Origin: Candidatus Magasanikiibacteriota bacterium
GTDB lineage: Bacteria; Patescibacteriota; Patescibacteriia; Magasanikbacterales; UBA922
DNA length: 19,248 nt
Assembly: GCA_012800155.1 (NCBI GenBank)
Contig: JAAZJX010000075.1
Span: 1 to 19,248 of the forward strand
Direction: 5' to 3'
Made by a program: the position numbers and the translations under genes. The notes beneath the pieces were generated by a model, which had not been told where the DNA came from, searched no databases, and saw nothing but the letters and a program-made list of their open reading frames with translations. Shown here piece by piece: positions 1-5,863 of the stretch; the first letter of the stretch is position 1, and each line of letters begins with the position of its first letter.

Positions 1-5
1 AAATC

Positions 6-33
6 TTGATTTATTTTTTCTTTTTGTTATAAT
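6..33 (+). promoter_or_regulatory. possible sigma70-type promoter before tRNA-Ala
   Basis: TTGATT at 6-11 and a perfect TATAAT at 28-33 are separated by 16 nt. Transcription would start near 40, about 24 nt before the tRNA. The start would fall inside the hairpin at 35-55, so promoter use and terminator use of this short stretch look mutually exclusive. In such AT-rich DNA a chance match is possible. Confidence 0.4.
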
Positions 34-34
34 T

Positions 35-59
35 ATCTCCGAAATATTCGGAGATTTTT
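35..59 (+). terminator. intrinsic terminator of a gene left of the window
   Basis: A perfect 9-bp stem (35-43 with 47-55) has a 3-nt loop and is followed by TTTT at 56-59. It lies five bases before the tRNA and most simply ends a transcript entering from the left. Confidence 0.6.
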
Positions 60-63
60 ATAT

Positions 64-140
64 GGGCCGTTAGCTCAGCTGGCTAGAGCGCTTCCATGGC
101 ATGGAAGAGGTCGCAGGTTCAACTCCTGTACGGTCCACCA
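64..140 (+). tRNA. tRNA-Ala (anticodon GGC)
   Basis: A full cloverleaf can be folded. The 7-bp acceptor stem pairs 64-70 with 130-136 and includes one G-U pair. The D arm is GCTC/GAGC. The anticodon stem CTTCC/GGAAG encloses the 7-nt loop ATGGCAT with anticodon GGC, which reads the alanine codon GCC. The T arm is GCAGG-TTCAACT-CCTGT. The 3' CCA is encoded at 138-140. Length is 77 nt. No terminator follows, and a partial copy of its T-arm 5' half appears 58 bp downstream. Confidence 0.96.
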
Positions 141-167
141 AATATATAAATTTATATAAATAAAATA

Positions 168-291
168 GTCGCAGGTTCTGCGCCCAAGGCGCATCCACCT
201 AGAGTGGAAACTCCTACTGAGAGTACTAAATAAATGCAAAAAAAAATTAGCAGGTTTTGCGTCCAAAATATATTCATCTCAAGATATATTT
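168..291 (+). repeat. two degenerate T-arm-like direct repeats after tRNA-Ala
   Basis: The 11-mer at 168-178 is identical to bases 110-120 of the tRNA. A 17-nt block starting GCAGGTT at 171-187 recurs with two changes at 250-266. Copy 1 is followed by small perfect hairpins: 179-184 with 188-193, 194-198 with 204-208, and 210-213 with 221-224. Copy 2 is followed by an AT-only hairpin near 267-291. No complete second cloverleaf can be folded. The rest of gene-free 141-476 is AT-rich, with only the promoter and hairpin before the next gene. These may be decayed tRNA duplications or an insertion scar at the tRNA 3' end. Confidence 0.5.
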
Positions 292-426
292 ATTTAGAAT
301 AAAATTCCTCTATAATGTTCATTATATTACTTTAATTTTAAACTAAAATACATTAAATAAAATTTCTACTCAATATATAAAAACAAAAATAAAAAATTTT
401 CAAAGCACAAATAAAATAACAAAATA

Positions 427-460
427 TGATATAATTAAAAGACGCAAACACAGGCGTCTT
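427..460 (+). promoter_or_regulatory. extended -10 promoter and 5' UTR hairpin of the transporter-ychF operon
   Basis: TGA-TATAAT at 427-435 is a perfect extended -10; no clear -35 lies upstream. Transcription would start around 442, so the message would begin with the perfect 7-bp hairpin 439-445/454-460. No U-run follows, so the hairpin is not a terminator. It ends 16 nt before the ATG and may protect the 5' end. The gene start has no Shine-Dalgarno motif. Confidence 0.5.
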
Positions 461-476
461 AAATTATAAATAAATT

Positions 477-1883
477 ATGACAAAAAAAAATTTCCCCAAA
501 GCTTTGAGTGTTAAAAAAATTATAGGACCAAGTTTTGTAATTCTAGCTTTAGGTTTAGGTTCAGGGGAAATTATTCTTTGGCCTTATCTTTCTTCTAATT
601 ATGGTTTAGGTATTGTTTGGGGAGCAGTACTTGGTATCACTTTTCAATTTTTTATAAATATGGAAATTGAACGCTATACTCTTGTTAAAGGAGAAAGTGT
701 ATTTGTGGGAATTGCTAAATTTTTTAAGTGGGCAACTTTCTGGTTTATTTTTTCTACTTTTATTGGTTTTGGACTACCAGGAATTATTGCTGCTTCAGCC
801 AAAATTCTAGCAACTGTTTTAGGAATAGAAAATTTTAAATGGTTAGCCATTGTTCTATTGATTATTATTGGTTTAATTTTAAGTATTGGTAAAACTGTTT
901 ATGAAATGATGGAAAAAATTACTAAAACAATTATTCTACTTGGTGTGCCTTTTATTTTTGTTCTAACAATATTTTTATGTTCTAAAACTGATTTAATAGA
1001 TTTAGGCAAAGGTTTAATTGGTATGGGCAATGGTTATTGGTTTTTACCACCAGGAATTCTATTAGCAACTTTTCTCGGAGCTTTTGCTTATTCAGGAGCA
1101 GGAGGAAATTTAAATTTAACACAATCAATTTATATTAAAGAAAAAGGCTATGGTATGGGTTTTTATTCACAAAAAATTGCTGGACTATTTCACAATAAAA
1201 AAGAACAAAAAATAAAACTTACTGGAGAAAAATTTGATATTAACAATCAAGAAAACATTATTAATTTCAAAGCTTGGTGGAAAACTATAAATCTTGAACA
1301 TTTATTTGTTTTTTGGTTTATTGGTAGTTTTTCTATAATTCTACTAATGCTTTTAGCTTATTCCACCACTTTTGGATTAACAGGAAATGCTGAAGGAATT
1401 AATTTTATTATTAATGAAAGTCAAGTTATTGGAAAAATATTAACACCTTTTTTAGGTACACTTTTCTTATTAGTAGTATCTATTATGCTTTTTCAAACAC
1501 AATTAGGAATAATGGATTCTACTAGCAGAATTATGTCCGAAAATGCCGCTATTATTAAATTAAAAAATACACCAAATAAAACAATCAATCTTTCTAAAAT
1601 ATATTATATTTTTCTTTGGGCCCAAATAACTTTTGGAATAATATTATTTTTATTCAATTTTTACGAACCAAAAACTCTAATTGTTTTAGGAGCAGTGATC
1701 AATGCTTTTGCTATGTTTGTTCATATTGCTCTTGTATCTATTTTAAATTACAAAAATTTACCAAAAATTTTCCAACCAGGGATTATAAGAAAAATAATAA
1801 TTACAATCATATTTTTATTTTTCTTAATATTCAGCGTTATAGTTTTATTAGAAAAATTAGGTTTATTAAATATTAATATTTAA
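477..1883 (+). CDS. divergent Nramp-like metal-ion transporter
   Basis: The 468-aa protein is strongly hydrophobic, with about 11 predictable membrane segments. The N-terminal block (residues 17-75: GPS, GLGSGE, WPY, then a conserved glutamate-rich ERYTLVKGE) resembles the Nramp/MntH superfamily, which moves divalent metals into the cytoplasm. Canonical Nramp proteins have DPGN in TM1 and a metal-coordinating Met in TM6. Here the TM1 position reads GSGE (28-31) and the TM6 region reads SGAGG (206-210). The usual metal site is therefore absent, and substrate and mechanism are open. A charged loop at about 225-265 is probably cytoplasmic. The ATG at 477 follows an AT-rich leader. ychF begins 8 nt after the stop, which suggests cotranscription. 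Confidence 0.75.
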   Translation: MTKKNFPKALSVKKIIGPSFVILALGLGSGEIILWPYLSSNYGLGIVWGAVLGITFQFFINMEIERYTLVKGESVFVGIAKFFKWATFWFIFSTFIGFGLPGIIAASAKILATVLGIENFKWLAIVLLIIIGLILSIGKTVYEMMEKITKTIILLGVPFIFVLTIFLCSKTDLIDLGKGLIGMGNGYWFLPPGILLATFLGAFAYSGAGGNLNLTQSIYIKEKGYGMGFYSQKIAGLFHNKKEQKIKLTGEKFDINNQENIINFKAWWKTINLEHLFVFWFIGSFSIILLMLLAYSTTFGLTGNAEGINFIINESQVIGKILTPFLGTLFLLVVSIMLFQTQLGIMDSTSRIMSENAAIIKLKNTPNKTINLSKIYYIFLWAQITFGIILFLFNFYEPKTLIVLGAVINAFAMFVHIALVSILNYKNLPKIFQPGIIRKIIITIIFLFFLIFSVIVLLEKLGLLNINI

Positions 1884-1891
1884 AAATATTT

Positions 1892-2977
1892 ATGTTATCA
1901 ATCGGAATTGTCGGATTGCCAAATGTTGGTAAATCAACACTTTTTAATGCTCTTACTCGTAGTAAACAAGCCAATGCTCAAAATTTTCCTTTTTGTACTA
2001 TTGATCCTAATATTGGTGTAGTTGAAGTACCCGATGAACGACTAGAAAAACTAGCAAAAATAAGTCAATCAAAAAAAATTATTCCCACAGCTATTCAATT
2101 TGTAGATATTGCTGGATTAGTAAAAGGAGCTAGTGAAGGACAAGGACTTGGAAATAAATTTCTCTCACATATTCGTGAAGTAGATGCCATTGTTCAAGTT
2201 GTAAGAAATTTTTCTGATAGTAATGTTATTCATGTTAATAATAAAATTGATCCAAAAAATGATGCTTTTACTATTAACTTAGAATTGATTTTGGCTGATA
2301 TGCAAACTGTTAGTAAAAAATTAGAAAATTCTAAAAAAAGTGCCAAAGGAATAATAACTAAAGAAACAAAATTAATGCTTGAAGTTCTTGAAAAAATTTT
2401 TAATTGTTTAGAAACTGGAAAATTTGCCAATAGTCTAGAATATAATGAGGAGGAAATGGAAATTGTAAAAAATTTACACTTACTAACAATGAAACCAATG
2501 CTCTATGTGGTAAACATAGATGAAATTAAAAATCAAAAATCTATAAAATCAGAAAATCTACAAATTGACGAAAATATTCCTCAAATAGAAATTTCTGCTA
2601 AATTAGAAGCTGAATTAGCTGATTTAAATCCAGAAGAAGCAAAAGAATATTTAAAAGAATTGGGTATGAATGAAACAGGTTTAGATAAATTAATTGTAAC
2701 TAGTTATAAATTATTAAATTTAATCACATTTCTTACTAGTGGTGAACCAGAAACACGCGCTTGGACAGTAAAAGCTAATACTACTGCTCCAAATGCGGCT
2801 GGAGTTATTCATACTGACTTTATAAAAGGCTTTGTTAAAGCTGATGTTTGTAATTGGAAAGATTTTATAGAATTTGGTGGATGGAATGGAATTAAAACTT
2901 CAGGAAAATTAAGGTTAGAAGGAAAAGATTATATAATAAATGATGGTGATGTAGTATATTTTCACATAGCAAATTAA
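1892..2977 (+). CDS. ychF: ribosome-binding ATPase YchF (OLA1 family)
   Basis: At 361 aa the protein has the usual length of this universally conserved TRAFAC-class family, which in characterised members prefers ATP over GTP and binds the ribosome. The P-loop GLPNVGKS lies at residues 8-15 and the switch II region DIAGLVKGAS begins at 72. NIDE near residue 209 takes the place of the GTP-specific NKxD motif. A central coiled-coil-like lysine/glutamate-rich insert (about 125-200) is followed by a C-terminal TGS domain from about 277. The sequence is complete. It lies 8 nt after the transporter gene and ahead of a strong terminator. The start has no Shine-Dalgarno motif. Confidence 0.97.
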   Translation: MLSIGIVGLPNVGKSTLFNALTRSKQANAQNFPFCTIDPNIGVVEVPDERLEKLAKISQSKKIIPTAIQFVDIAGLVKGASEGQGLGNKFLSHIREVDAIVQVVRNFSDSNVIHVNNKIDPKNDAFTINLELILADMQTVSKKLENSKKSAKGIITKETKLMLEVLEKIFNCLETGKFANSLEYNEEEMEIVKNLHLLTMKPMLYVVNIDEIKNQKSIKSENLQIDENIPQIEISAKLEAELADLNPEEAKEYLKELGMNETGLDKLIVTSYKLLNLITFLTSGEPETRAWTVKANTTAPNAAGVIHTDFIKGFVKADVCNWKDFIEFGGWNGIKTSGKLRLEGKDYIINDGDVVYFHIAN

Positions 2978-3010
2978 AATTAAATAAAATACAATCAACT
3001 TATTAGCAAA

Positions 3011-3040
3011 AATCCTTGATGTATTATCAAGGGTTTTTAT
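3011..3040 (+). terminator. intrinsic terminator after ychF
   Basis: A stem of 7 perfect pairs (3014-3020 with 3026-3032), extended by a G-U and two A-U pairs, carries a 5-nt loop and is followed by a U-rich tail. It closes the transporter-ychF transcript 34 nt after the stop and forms the left border of the DnaA-box segment. Confidence 0.85.
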
Positions 3041-3097
3041 TTATAATTAATTAATAATTTCATAAATATACACTTTTATATAATTTATAAACTAAAT

Positions 3098-3241
3098 GTA
3101 TACACTATTCTATACATCTGTGGATAAGTCTGGGGATTAATAAATATAAATGTGGATAAGTTTTGTATAGATTGGCTTGTACAAATACAAGATAATACCT
3201 AAAACATCAAAAGTATAGAATAGTTTATACATTTATCCACA
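3098..3241. other. cluster of three perfect DnaA boxes with an 18-bp inverted repeat (candidate origin or DnaA-titration site)
   Basis: Perfect 9-mer DnaA boxes occur at 3119-3127 (TGTGGATAA), 3151-3159 (TGTGGATAA) and 3233-3241 (TTATCCACA). Two 18-bp sequences at 3098-3115 and 3213-3230 are inverted copies of each other with one mismatch; each is also partly palindromic (GTATA...TATAC) and each sits 2-3 nt from a box. The preceding 3041-3097 is almost pure A/T and could serve as an unwinding element. The segment is flanked by terminators at 3011-3040 and 3245-3271. It may be an origin, a datA-like titration site, or a DnaA-responsive control region for the RNA promoter 50 bp downstream. Confidence 0.7.
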
Positions 3242-3244
3242 TAT

Positions 3245-3271
3245 AAAAATGGCTAAAACAAGCCATTTTTT
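3245..3271. terminator. bidirectional intrinsic terminator
   Basis: A perfect 10-bp stem (3245-3254 with 3261-3270) with a 6-nt loop has an A-run on one side and a T-run on the other, so it could act in both directions. It separates the DnaA-box segment from the strong RNA promoter. Confidence 0.75.
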
Positions 3272-3290
3272 GCTTATTTTAGCTAAACTA

Positions 3291-3319
3291 TTGACAAAAC
3301 TTTAAAATTATGCTATAAT
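3291..3319 (+). promoter_or_regulatory. full-consensus sigma70-type promoter for the structured RNA
   Basis: TTGACA at 3291-3296 and TATAAT at 3314-3319 have exactly 17 nt between them, and TG at 3311-3312 adds an extended -10. The 10-bp palindrome TTTAGCTAAA at 3278-3287 lies just upstream and could be an operator. This is the strongest plus-strand promoter match in the window, and no open reading frame of quality follows it. Confidence 0.9.
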
Positions 3320-3325
3320 TTATTT

Positions 3326-3748
3326 AGATCCTTTAAAATAGTATATGTTCAATCCGATGTGTTCGGATGGAGCATGTCCCCTTTTAACTACTTTATTGGG
3401 CTAATTCTTGTCTGTTATATAAAATCCATAAATAAAGCAATTTATAAAGCAAGTTTATGGTAAAATAGGAGGTGTAAAAACAAAAATAAAAGTAAAAATT
3501 ACTTAAAAACAGACAGAAACTAGCCCACGGCAGCTTTCATTATGCGATCTTGTGCCTCAAAAGCCAAACGCCGAAAGTTTAAGCCATATAAGTGGTAGAA
3601 GGGTAGATTATATAGCGTCCCCGTGGACGAATTGCTTTTCAGGCGATCATAGCCCTCAAATATTTGAGTTCTGCGATTGCCTGAATGCACTTCCTAGGGA
3701 TGCAAGGCGGTTAGCCATACATTACCTAGGGCGTCGACCGCCTTTTTT
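3326..3748 (+). ncRNA. unassigned structured RNA of about 420 nt
   Basis: The segment lies between a consensus promoter and a GC-rich terminator. Its 3' half (3521-3740) is about 48% G+C by hand count in a strongly AT-rich genome, a usual mark of structured RNA. Helices seen: 3352-3357/3363-3368. A long-range stem pairs 3397-3403 with 3521-3527 and continues as 3408-3415/3509-3516 with one G-U pair. This encloses an A-rich loop with the helices 3426-3432/3454-3460 and 3490-3495/3499-3504. Further helices are 3616-3620/3625-3629, an 11-bp stem 3638-3648/3675-3685 with inner stem 3655-3660/3663-3668, and 3686-3689/3701-3704. I see no RNase P core (GAGGAAAGUC), no tmRNA T-arm plus CCA, no SRP GGAAGG domain and no group I intron core. 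The loop carries AGGAGGTG at 3467-3474 next to a GTG-TAA start-stop. The transcript ends are inferred. Confidence 0.7.
3704..3748 (+). terminator. intrinsic terminator of the structured RNA
   Basis: A perfect GC-rich 8-bp stem pairs 3704-3711 with 3737-3744. A T-run at 3743-3748 follows. The 25-nt apical part can form a further GCC/GGC pairing. Confidence 0.85.
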
Positions 3749-3768
3749 ATTTTCCAAAAATTTATATC

Positions 3769-3797
3769 TTGCTTTTTTATTAAAAATAGTTTATAAT
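3769..3797 (+). promoter_or_regulatory. promoter of the DksA-like gene
   Basis: TTGCTT at 3769-3774 and TATAAT at 3792-3797 are separated by 17 nt, giving a start near 3804 and a leader of about 25 nt. An own promoter after the RNA terminator means the upstream RNA need not be a leader of this gene. Confidence 0.6.
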
Positions 3798-3828
3798 CAA
3801 ATCCAGTTTATATACTTATTACAATAAT

Positions 3829-4218
3829 ATGGCTAAGAAAACAACTTATAGTAAAGAATTTTTAGAAAAAATGAAAAAAACTTTACGCCAAAAAAAAATG
3901 CGTTTAGAATTAGAATTAATAAAATTTACTAAAAAAAATCCTCATGGAATTGATGATTATGATGCTACCTTCCCAGATTATGGTGATAAAGAAGATGAAA
4001 ATGCTATGGAAGTAGCTCAATATACTACTAACAAACCTTTAGAAATGAGTTTAGAAAAAAGTTTACGCGATACTAATAAAGCTCTTGAAAGATTAGAAAA
4101 AGGCACTTATGGACTATGTAAATATTGCAAAGAACCAATTGATGAAAAAAGACTTGAAGCCCGTCCAATTTCTAGTGCTTGTATTAACTGTAAAAAATCT
4201 TTAACTGATGAAATCTAA
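3829..4218 (+). CDS. DksA/TraR-family zinc-finger protein
   Basis: The 129-aa protein has an N-terminal lysine-rich helix (about 8-35), an acidic connector (42-61), a second helix (70-91) and a four-cysteine zinc finger with C97, C100, C118 and C121. The segment GTYGLCKYCKEPI is the family signature. DksA/TraR proteins enter the RNA polymerase secondary channel and alter promoter open complexes, often with ppGpp. The DksA-type acidic coiled-coil tip is not clearly recognisable here, so a specific dksA name is not given; some relatives have other roles. lspA follows after 80 nt. The start lacks a Shine-Dalgarno motif and is preceded by an A/T-rich leader. Confidence 0.88.
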   Translation: MAKKTTYSKEFLEKMKKTLRQKKMRLELELIKFTKKNPHGIDDYDATFPDYGDKEDENAMEVAQYTTNKPLEMSLEKSLRDTNKALERLEKGTYGLCKYCKEPIDEKRLEARPISSACINCKKSLTDEI

Positions 4219-4298
4219 ATATTGATTTAGTTTAATTAAAAATAACTTACATTAAATAATTGATTGATAATAAAGAATAAAAGATTTTATAAAAAAAT

Positions 4299-4739
4299 AT
4301 GAAAACAAAAGATCACTTAATAAGCTATACTCTAATAAGTGGTCTTTTTTTATTACTTGATCAAGTTTTAAAATATTTAGCAAGAACAAATTCTGATTTT
4401 ACTTTTTATTTATGGAAGCCAATATTAGGTTGGGAATATTTTGCTAATCCAGGAATTGCTTTTTCTATTCCTATACCAAATTGGTTAATAATATTGATCA
4501 CTCCAATTATTTTAATTTTATTTATAGGATTAATTTTAAAATCAAAAAAGAAAACCAAAATATTTTATTTTTCTCTTTTTTTAATTATTGCTGGAGCTAT
4601 TTCTAATTTTATTGATAGAATATTATTTTCTGCTACAATTGATTATTTAAGAATATTAACAGGAATTATAAACTTGGCTGATGTAATGATAGTTGTTGGA
4701 ACGGGAATAATATTATGGAGAGAATGGAAAATAAAATAA
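4299..4739 (+). CDS. lspA: lipoprotein signal peptidase (signal peptidase II)
   Basis: The 146-aa integral membrane protein has four predicted membrane segments. LspA is the aspartyl protease that cleaves the signal peptide from diacylglyceryl-modified prolipoproteins in the cytoplasmic membrane. Family motifs are in order: LDQVLKY (20-26), NPGIAFS (50-56, usually NxGxAFS), SNFIDR (102-107) with catalytic D106, and NLADV (125-129) with catalytic D128. Both aspartates are present, so it should be active. The start cannot move far downstream because the first membrane helix begins near residue 7. A strong terminator-like hairpin overlaps codons 3-17. Confidence 0.93.
   Translation: MKTKDHLISYTLISGLFLLLDQVLKYLARTNSDFTFYLWKPILGWEYFANPGIAFSIPIPNWLIILITPIILILFIGLILKSKKKTKIFYFSLFLIIAGAISNFIDRILFSATIDYLRILTGIINLADVMIVVGTGIILWREWKIK
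4307..4351 (+). terminator. terminator-like hairpin inside the start of lspA
   Basis: Bases 4307-4319 pair with 4336-4348 over 13 bp with one G-U, around a 16-nt loop, and a run of seven T begins at 4345. It has the form of an intrinsic terminator but begins 8 nt into lspA. It could attenuate readthrough from the DksA-like gene, or act as a start-proximal RNA structure controlling translation. Confidence 0.5.
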
Positions 4740-4778
4740 TTTTAAAACAAATTTAAATTAATTCGTTGCCATTCTTTT

Positions 4779-4997
4779 TTACCTGTCTCGCTAAAGGCGG
4801 AAGGACTATTCCCCCTTGTCTGTTTCACTAAAGTCAAAAGAGATTATTCCCCCCTTGAGGGGGGCAGGGGGGTGTTATCCTATAATAAATTGCTAACACT
4901 TTCTCCATCTTCAGCGAGACGAACCAACACCCCCCTTCACCCCCCTTCCGTCATTTTGACGAGACAAGCAAGGGGGGAATAGTAAAAAGACAGGTAA
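4779..4997. mobile_element. MITE-like imperfect palindromic element
   Basis: The ends are inverted: ACCTGTCT at 4781-4788 matches AGACAGGT at 4988-4995, with flanking TT/AA. Inside, the CTATTCCCCC arm (4806-4815) is mirrored by GGGGGGAATAG (4972-4982). A perfect hairpin of six C and six G lies at 4849-4864, and C-rich and G-rich blocks face each other (4867-4872 against 4930-4945). No coding sequence of quality is present. It is a non-autonomous, foldable repeat; no transposase or target duplication is visible. Confidence 0.6.
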
Positions 4998-5064
4998 GGT
5001 GAAATAAAGGGGGGAATGACAAGAAAAGAGTGTGAATGACAAGAGAAGTGTTGACAAACACATC

Positions 5065-5092
5065 TGTCATTCCCGCAAAGACGAGAATCTAT
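5065..5092. repeat. REP-like palindromic unit, short form
   Basis: TGTCATTCCCGC at 5065-5076 faces a degenerate CGaGAATCTA at 5082-5091. It is the short version of the units at 5231 and 5350. Confidence 0.55.
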
Positions 5093-5126
5093 TCAAGACA
5101 AAAAGGTATTATTTAATACCAAACTA

Positions 5127-5182
5127 CCAACACCCTCCTTCGCCCCCCTTCCGTCATTTTGACGAGACAAGCAAGGGGGAAT
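5127..5182 (+). repeat. second copy of the right arm of the MITE-like element
   Basis: This segment repeats 4924-4980 almost exactly. The 37-mer at 5143-5179 is identical to 4940-4976, including GTCATTTTGAC flanked by C-rich and G-rich runs. It looks like a solo arm left after deletion or a second insertion. Confidence 0.75.
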
Positions 5183-5230
5183 TTATTTATCATTCTTGTT
5201 CATTCTTTATTATTTCCACGAAAACCCACT

Positions 5231-5288
5231 TGTCATTCCCACGACTGTATATCACTAAAACTTTAGAGAAGGTGCAAAACGGGAATCC
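5231..5288. repeat. REP-like unit, 58-bp copy 1
   Basis: It starts TGTCATTCCC and ends CGGGAATCC, so the ends are inverted. It aligns base for base with 5350-5407, with about ten substitutions, mostly C/G to T/A, as expected for a decaying older copy. Confidence 0.7.
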
Positions 5289-5349
5289 AATAAAACAGAA
5301 TTATAAAAACAAATAGAATAAGAATTAAATAAATAATGTTTAAACCACC

Positions 5350-5407
5350 TGTCATTCCCGCGACTGTGTGTCGCTGAAGCTTTAGCGAAGGCGCAAGGCG
5401 GGAATCT
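5350..5407. repeat. REP-like unit, 58-bp copy 2
   Basis: It starts TGTCATTCCCGCG and ends CGGGAATCT. The interior contains GTCGCTGAAGC followed by GCTTTAGCGAAGG, which can form an inner hairpin. It is better preserved than copy 1. Confidence 0.72.
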
Positions 5408-5520
5408 ATAACATCTTAATTTATTTAATAAAACACTGTTCATTTAAATTTATTCTATTTTTTTAATCTATATTCTATTTGTTTTTGTAATTTTATTATT
5501 CTTTCTTATATTATATTTAC

Positions 5521-5660
5521 TGGATTCCCGTTTACACAGGAATGACAAAAAAAGATAGGCGGGGACGGGAATGACAAAGGATGAAATAGATTCCCGTCGG
5601 AGTTTATCCTCGCGTAGGCGGGGACGGGAATAACAAAAAAAGATAAACAAAGACGAGAAT
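5521..5660. repeat. cluster of REP-like fragments in mixed orientation
   Basis: GGATTCCCG...CAGGAATGACA lies at 5522-5546, ACGGGAATGACA at 5566-5577, TAGATTCCCG at 5587-5596 and ACGGGAATAACA at 5624-5635. The block GGCGGGGACGGGAAT occurs twice (near 5558 and 5617). Between 4998 and 5730 I see only such repeats and A/T-rich DNA; the short open frames here run through the repeats and are not credible genes. Confidence 0.6.
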
Positions 5661-5734
5661 AACAAAAACAGAATAAGAATAATTTATTTGGTATTTTATT
5701 AAAAATAAAAAAATAGAATAAGTAATAAAAAATA

Positions 5735-5863
5735 TGATATAATGTATTAAATTTATTTTTAATAATCATCTTGAACAAAGTTTTAAAACAAAGTCAAAAG
5801 ATCTTATTGTTAACAAAAAGATTTTTCAACTCTTCTGCCACTGAGCGGATTCACTCAAGATGA
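5735..5863 (+). promoter_or_regulatory. extended -10 promoter and leader of comM with inverted repeat
   Basis: TGA-TATAAT at 5735-5743 is a perfect extended -10 with no clear -35, giving a leader of about 125 nt. TCATCTTGA at 5766-5774 pairs perfectly with TCAAGATGA at 5855-5863, closing an 80-nt loop that ends 13 nt before the ATG. The leader is more G/C-rich near 5831-5850 than its flanks, so it may be structured. Confidence 0.45.

Noticed and set aside
75..266. 63-codon minus-strand open frame over the tRNA
   Set aside because: It is antisense to tRNA-Ala and its repeats and has no recognisable domain.
3261..3272. 12-mer AGCCATTTTTTG shared with 14911-14922 near dnaA
   Set aside because: At 3261 it is the right arm of a terminator with its T-run, at 14911 it is not in a hairpin; chance similarity in A/T-rich DNA is likely.
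3326..3748. Assignment of the RNA as RNase P RNA, tmRNA, SRP RNA or group I intron
   Set aside because: The diagnostic cores are missing: no GAGGAAAGUC, no terminal T-arm with CCA, no SRP GGAAGG domain, no P7/P3 core. ACAGAAAC near 3513 resembles part of the RNase P 3' core but has no matching 5' partner.
3552..3827. 91-codon open frame downstream of the consensus promoter
   Set aside because: It runs through the helices and terminator of the structured RNA, its protein has no recognisable domain or sensible composition, and the GC-rich part is explained by base pairing.
3326..3828. Riboswitch leader of the DksA-like gene
   Set aside because: A separate promoter (3769-3797) lies after the terminator, and the RNA has its own complete transcription unit. 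Not fully excluded.
4740..5660. CRISPR array
   Set aside because: Repeats vary in length, orientation and spacing and are palindromic GC-rich units; no regular repeat-spacer pattern or cas gene is present.
5032..5778. Several open frames of 62-94 codons in both directions
   Set aside because: All cross REP-like or MITE-like repeats and low-complexity A/T DNA; the translations have no family resemblance and overlap each other.
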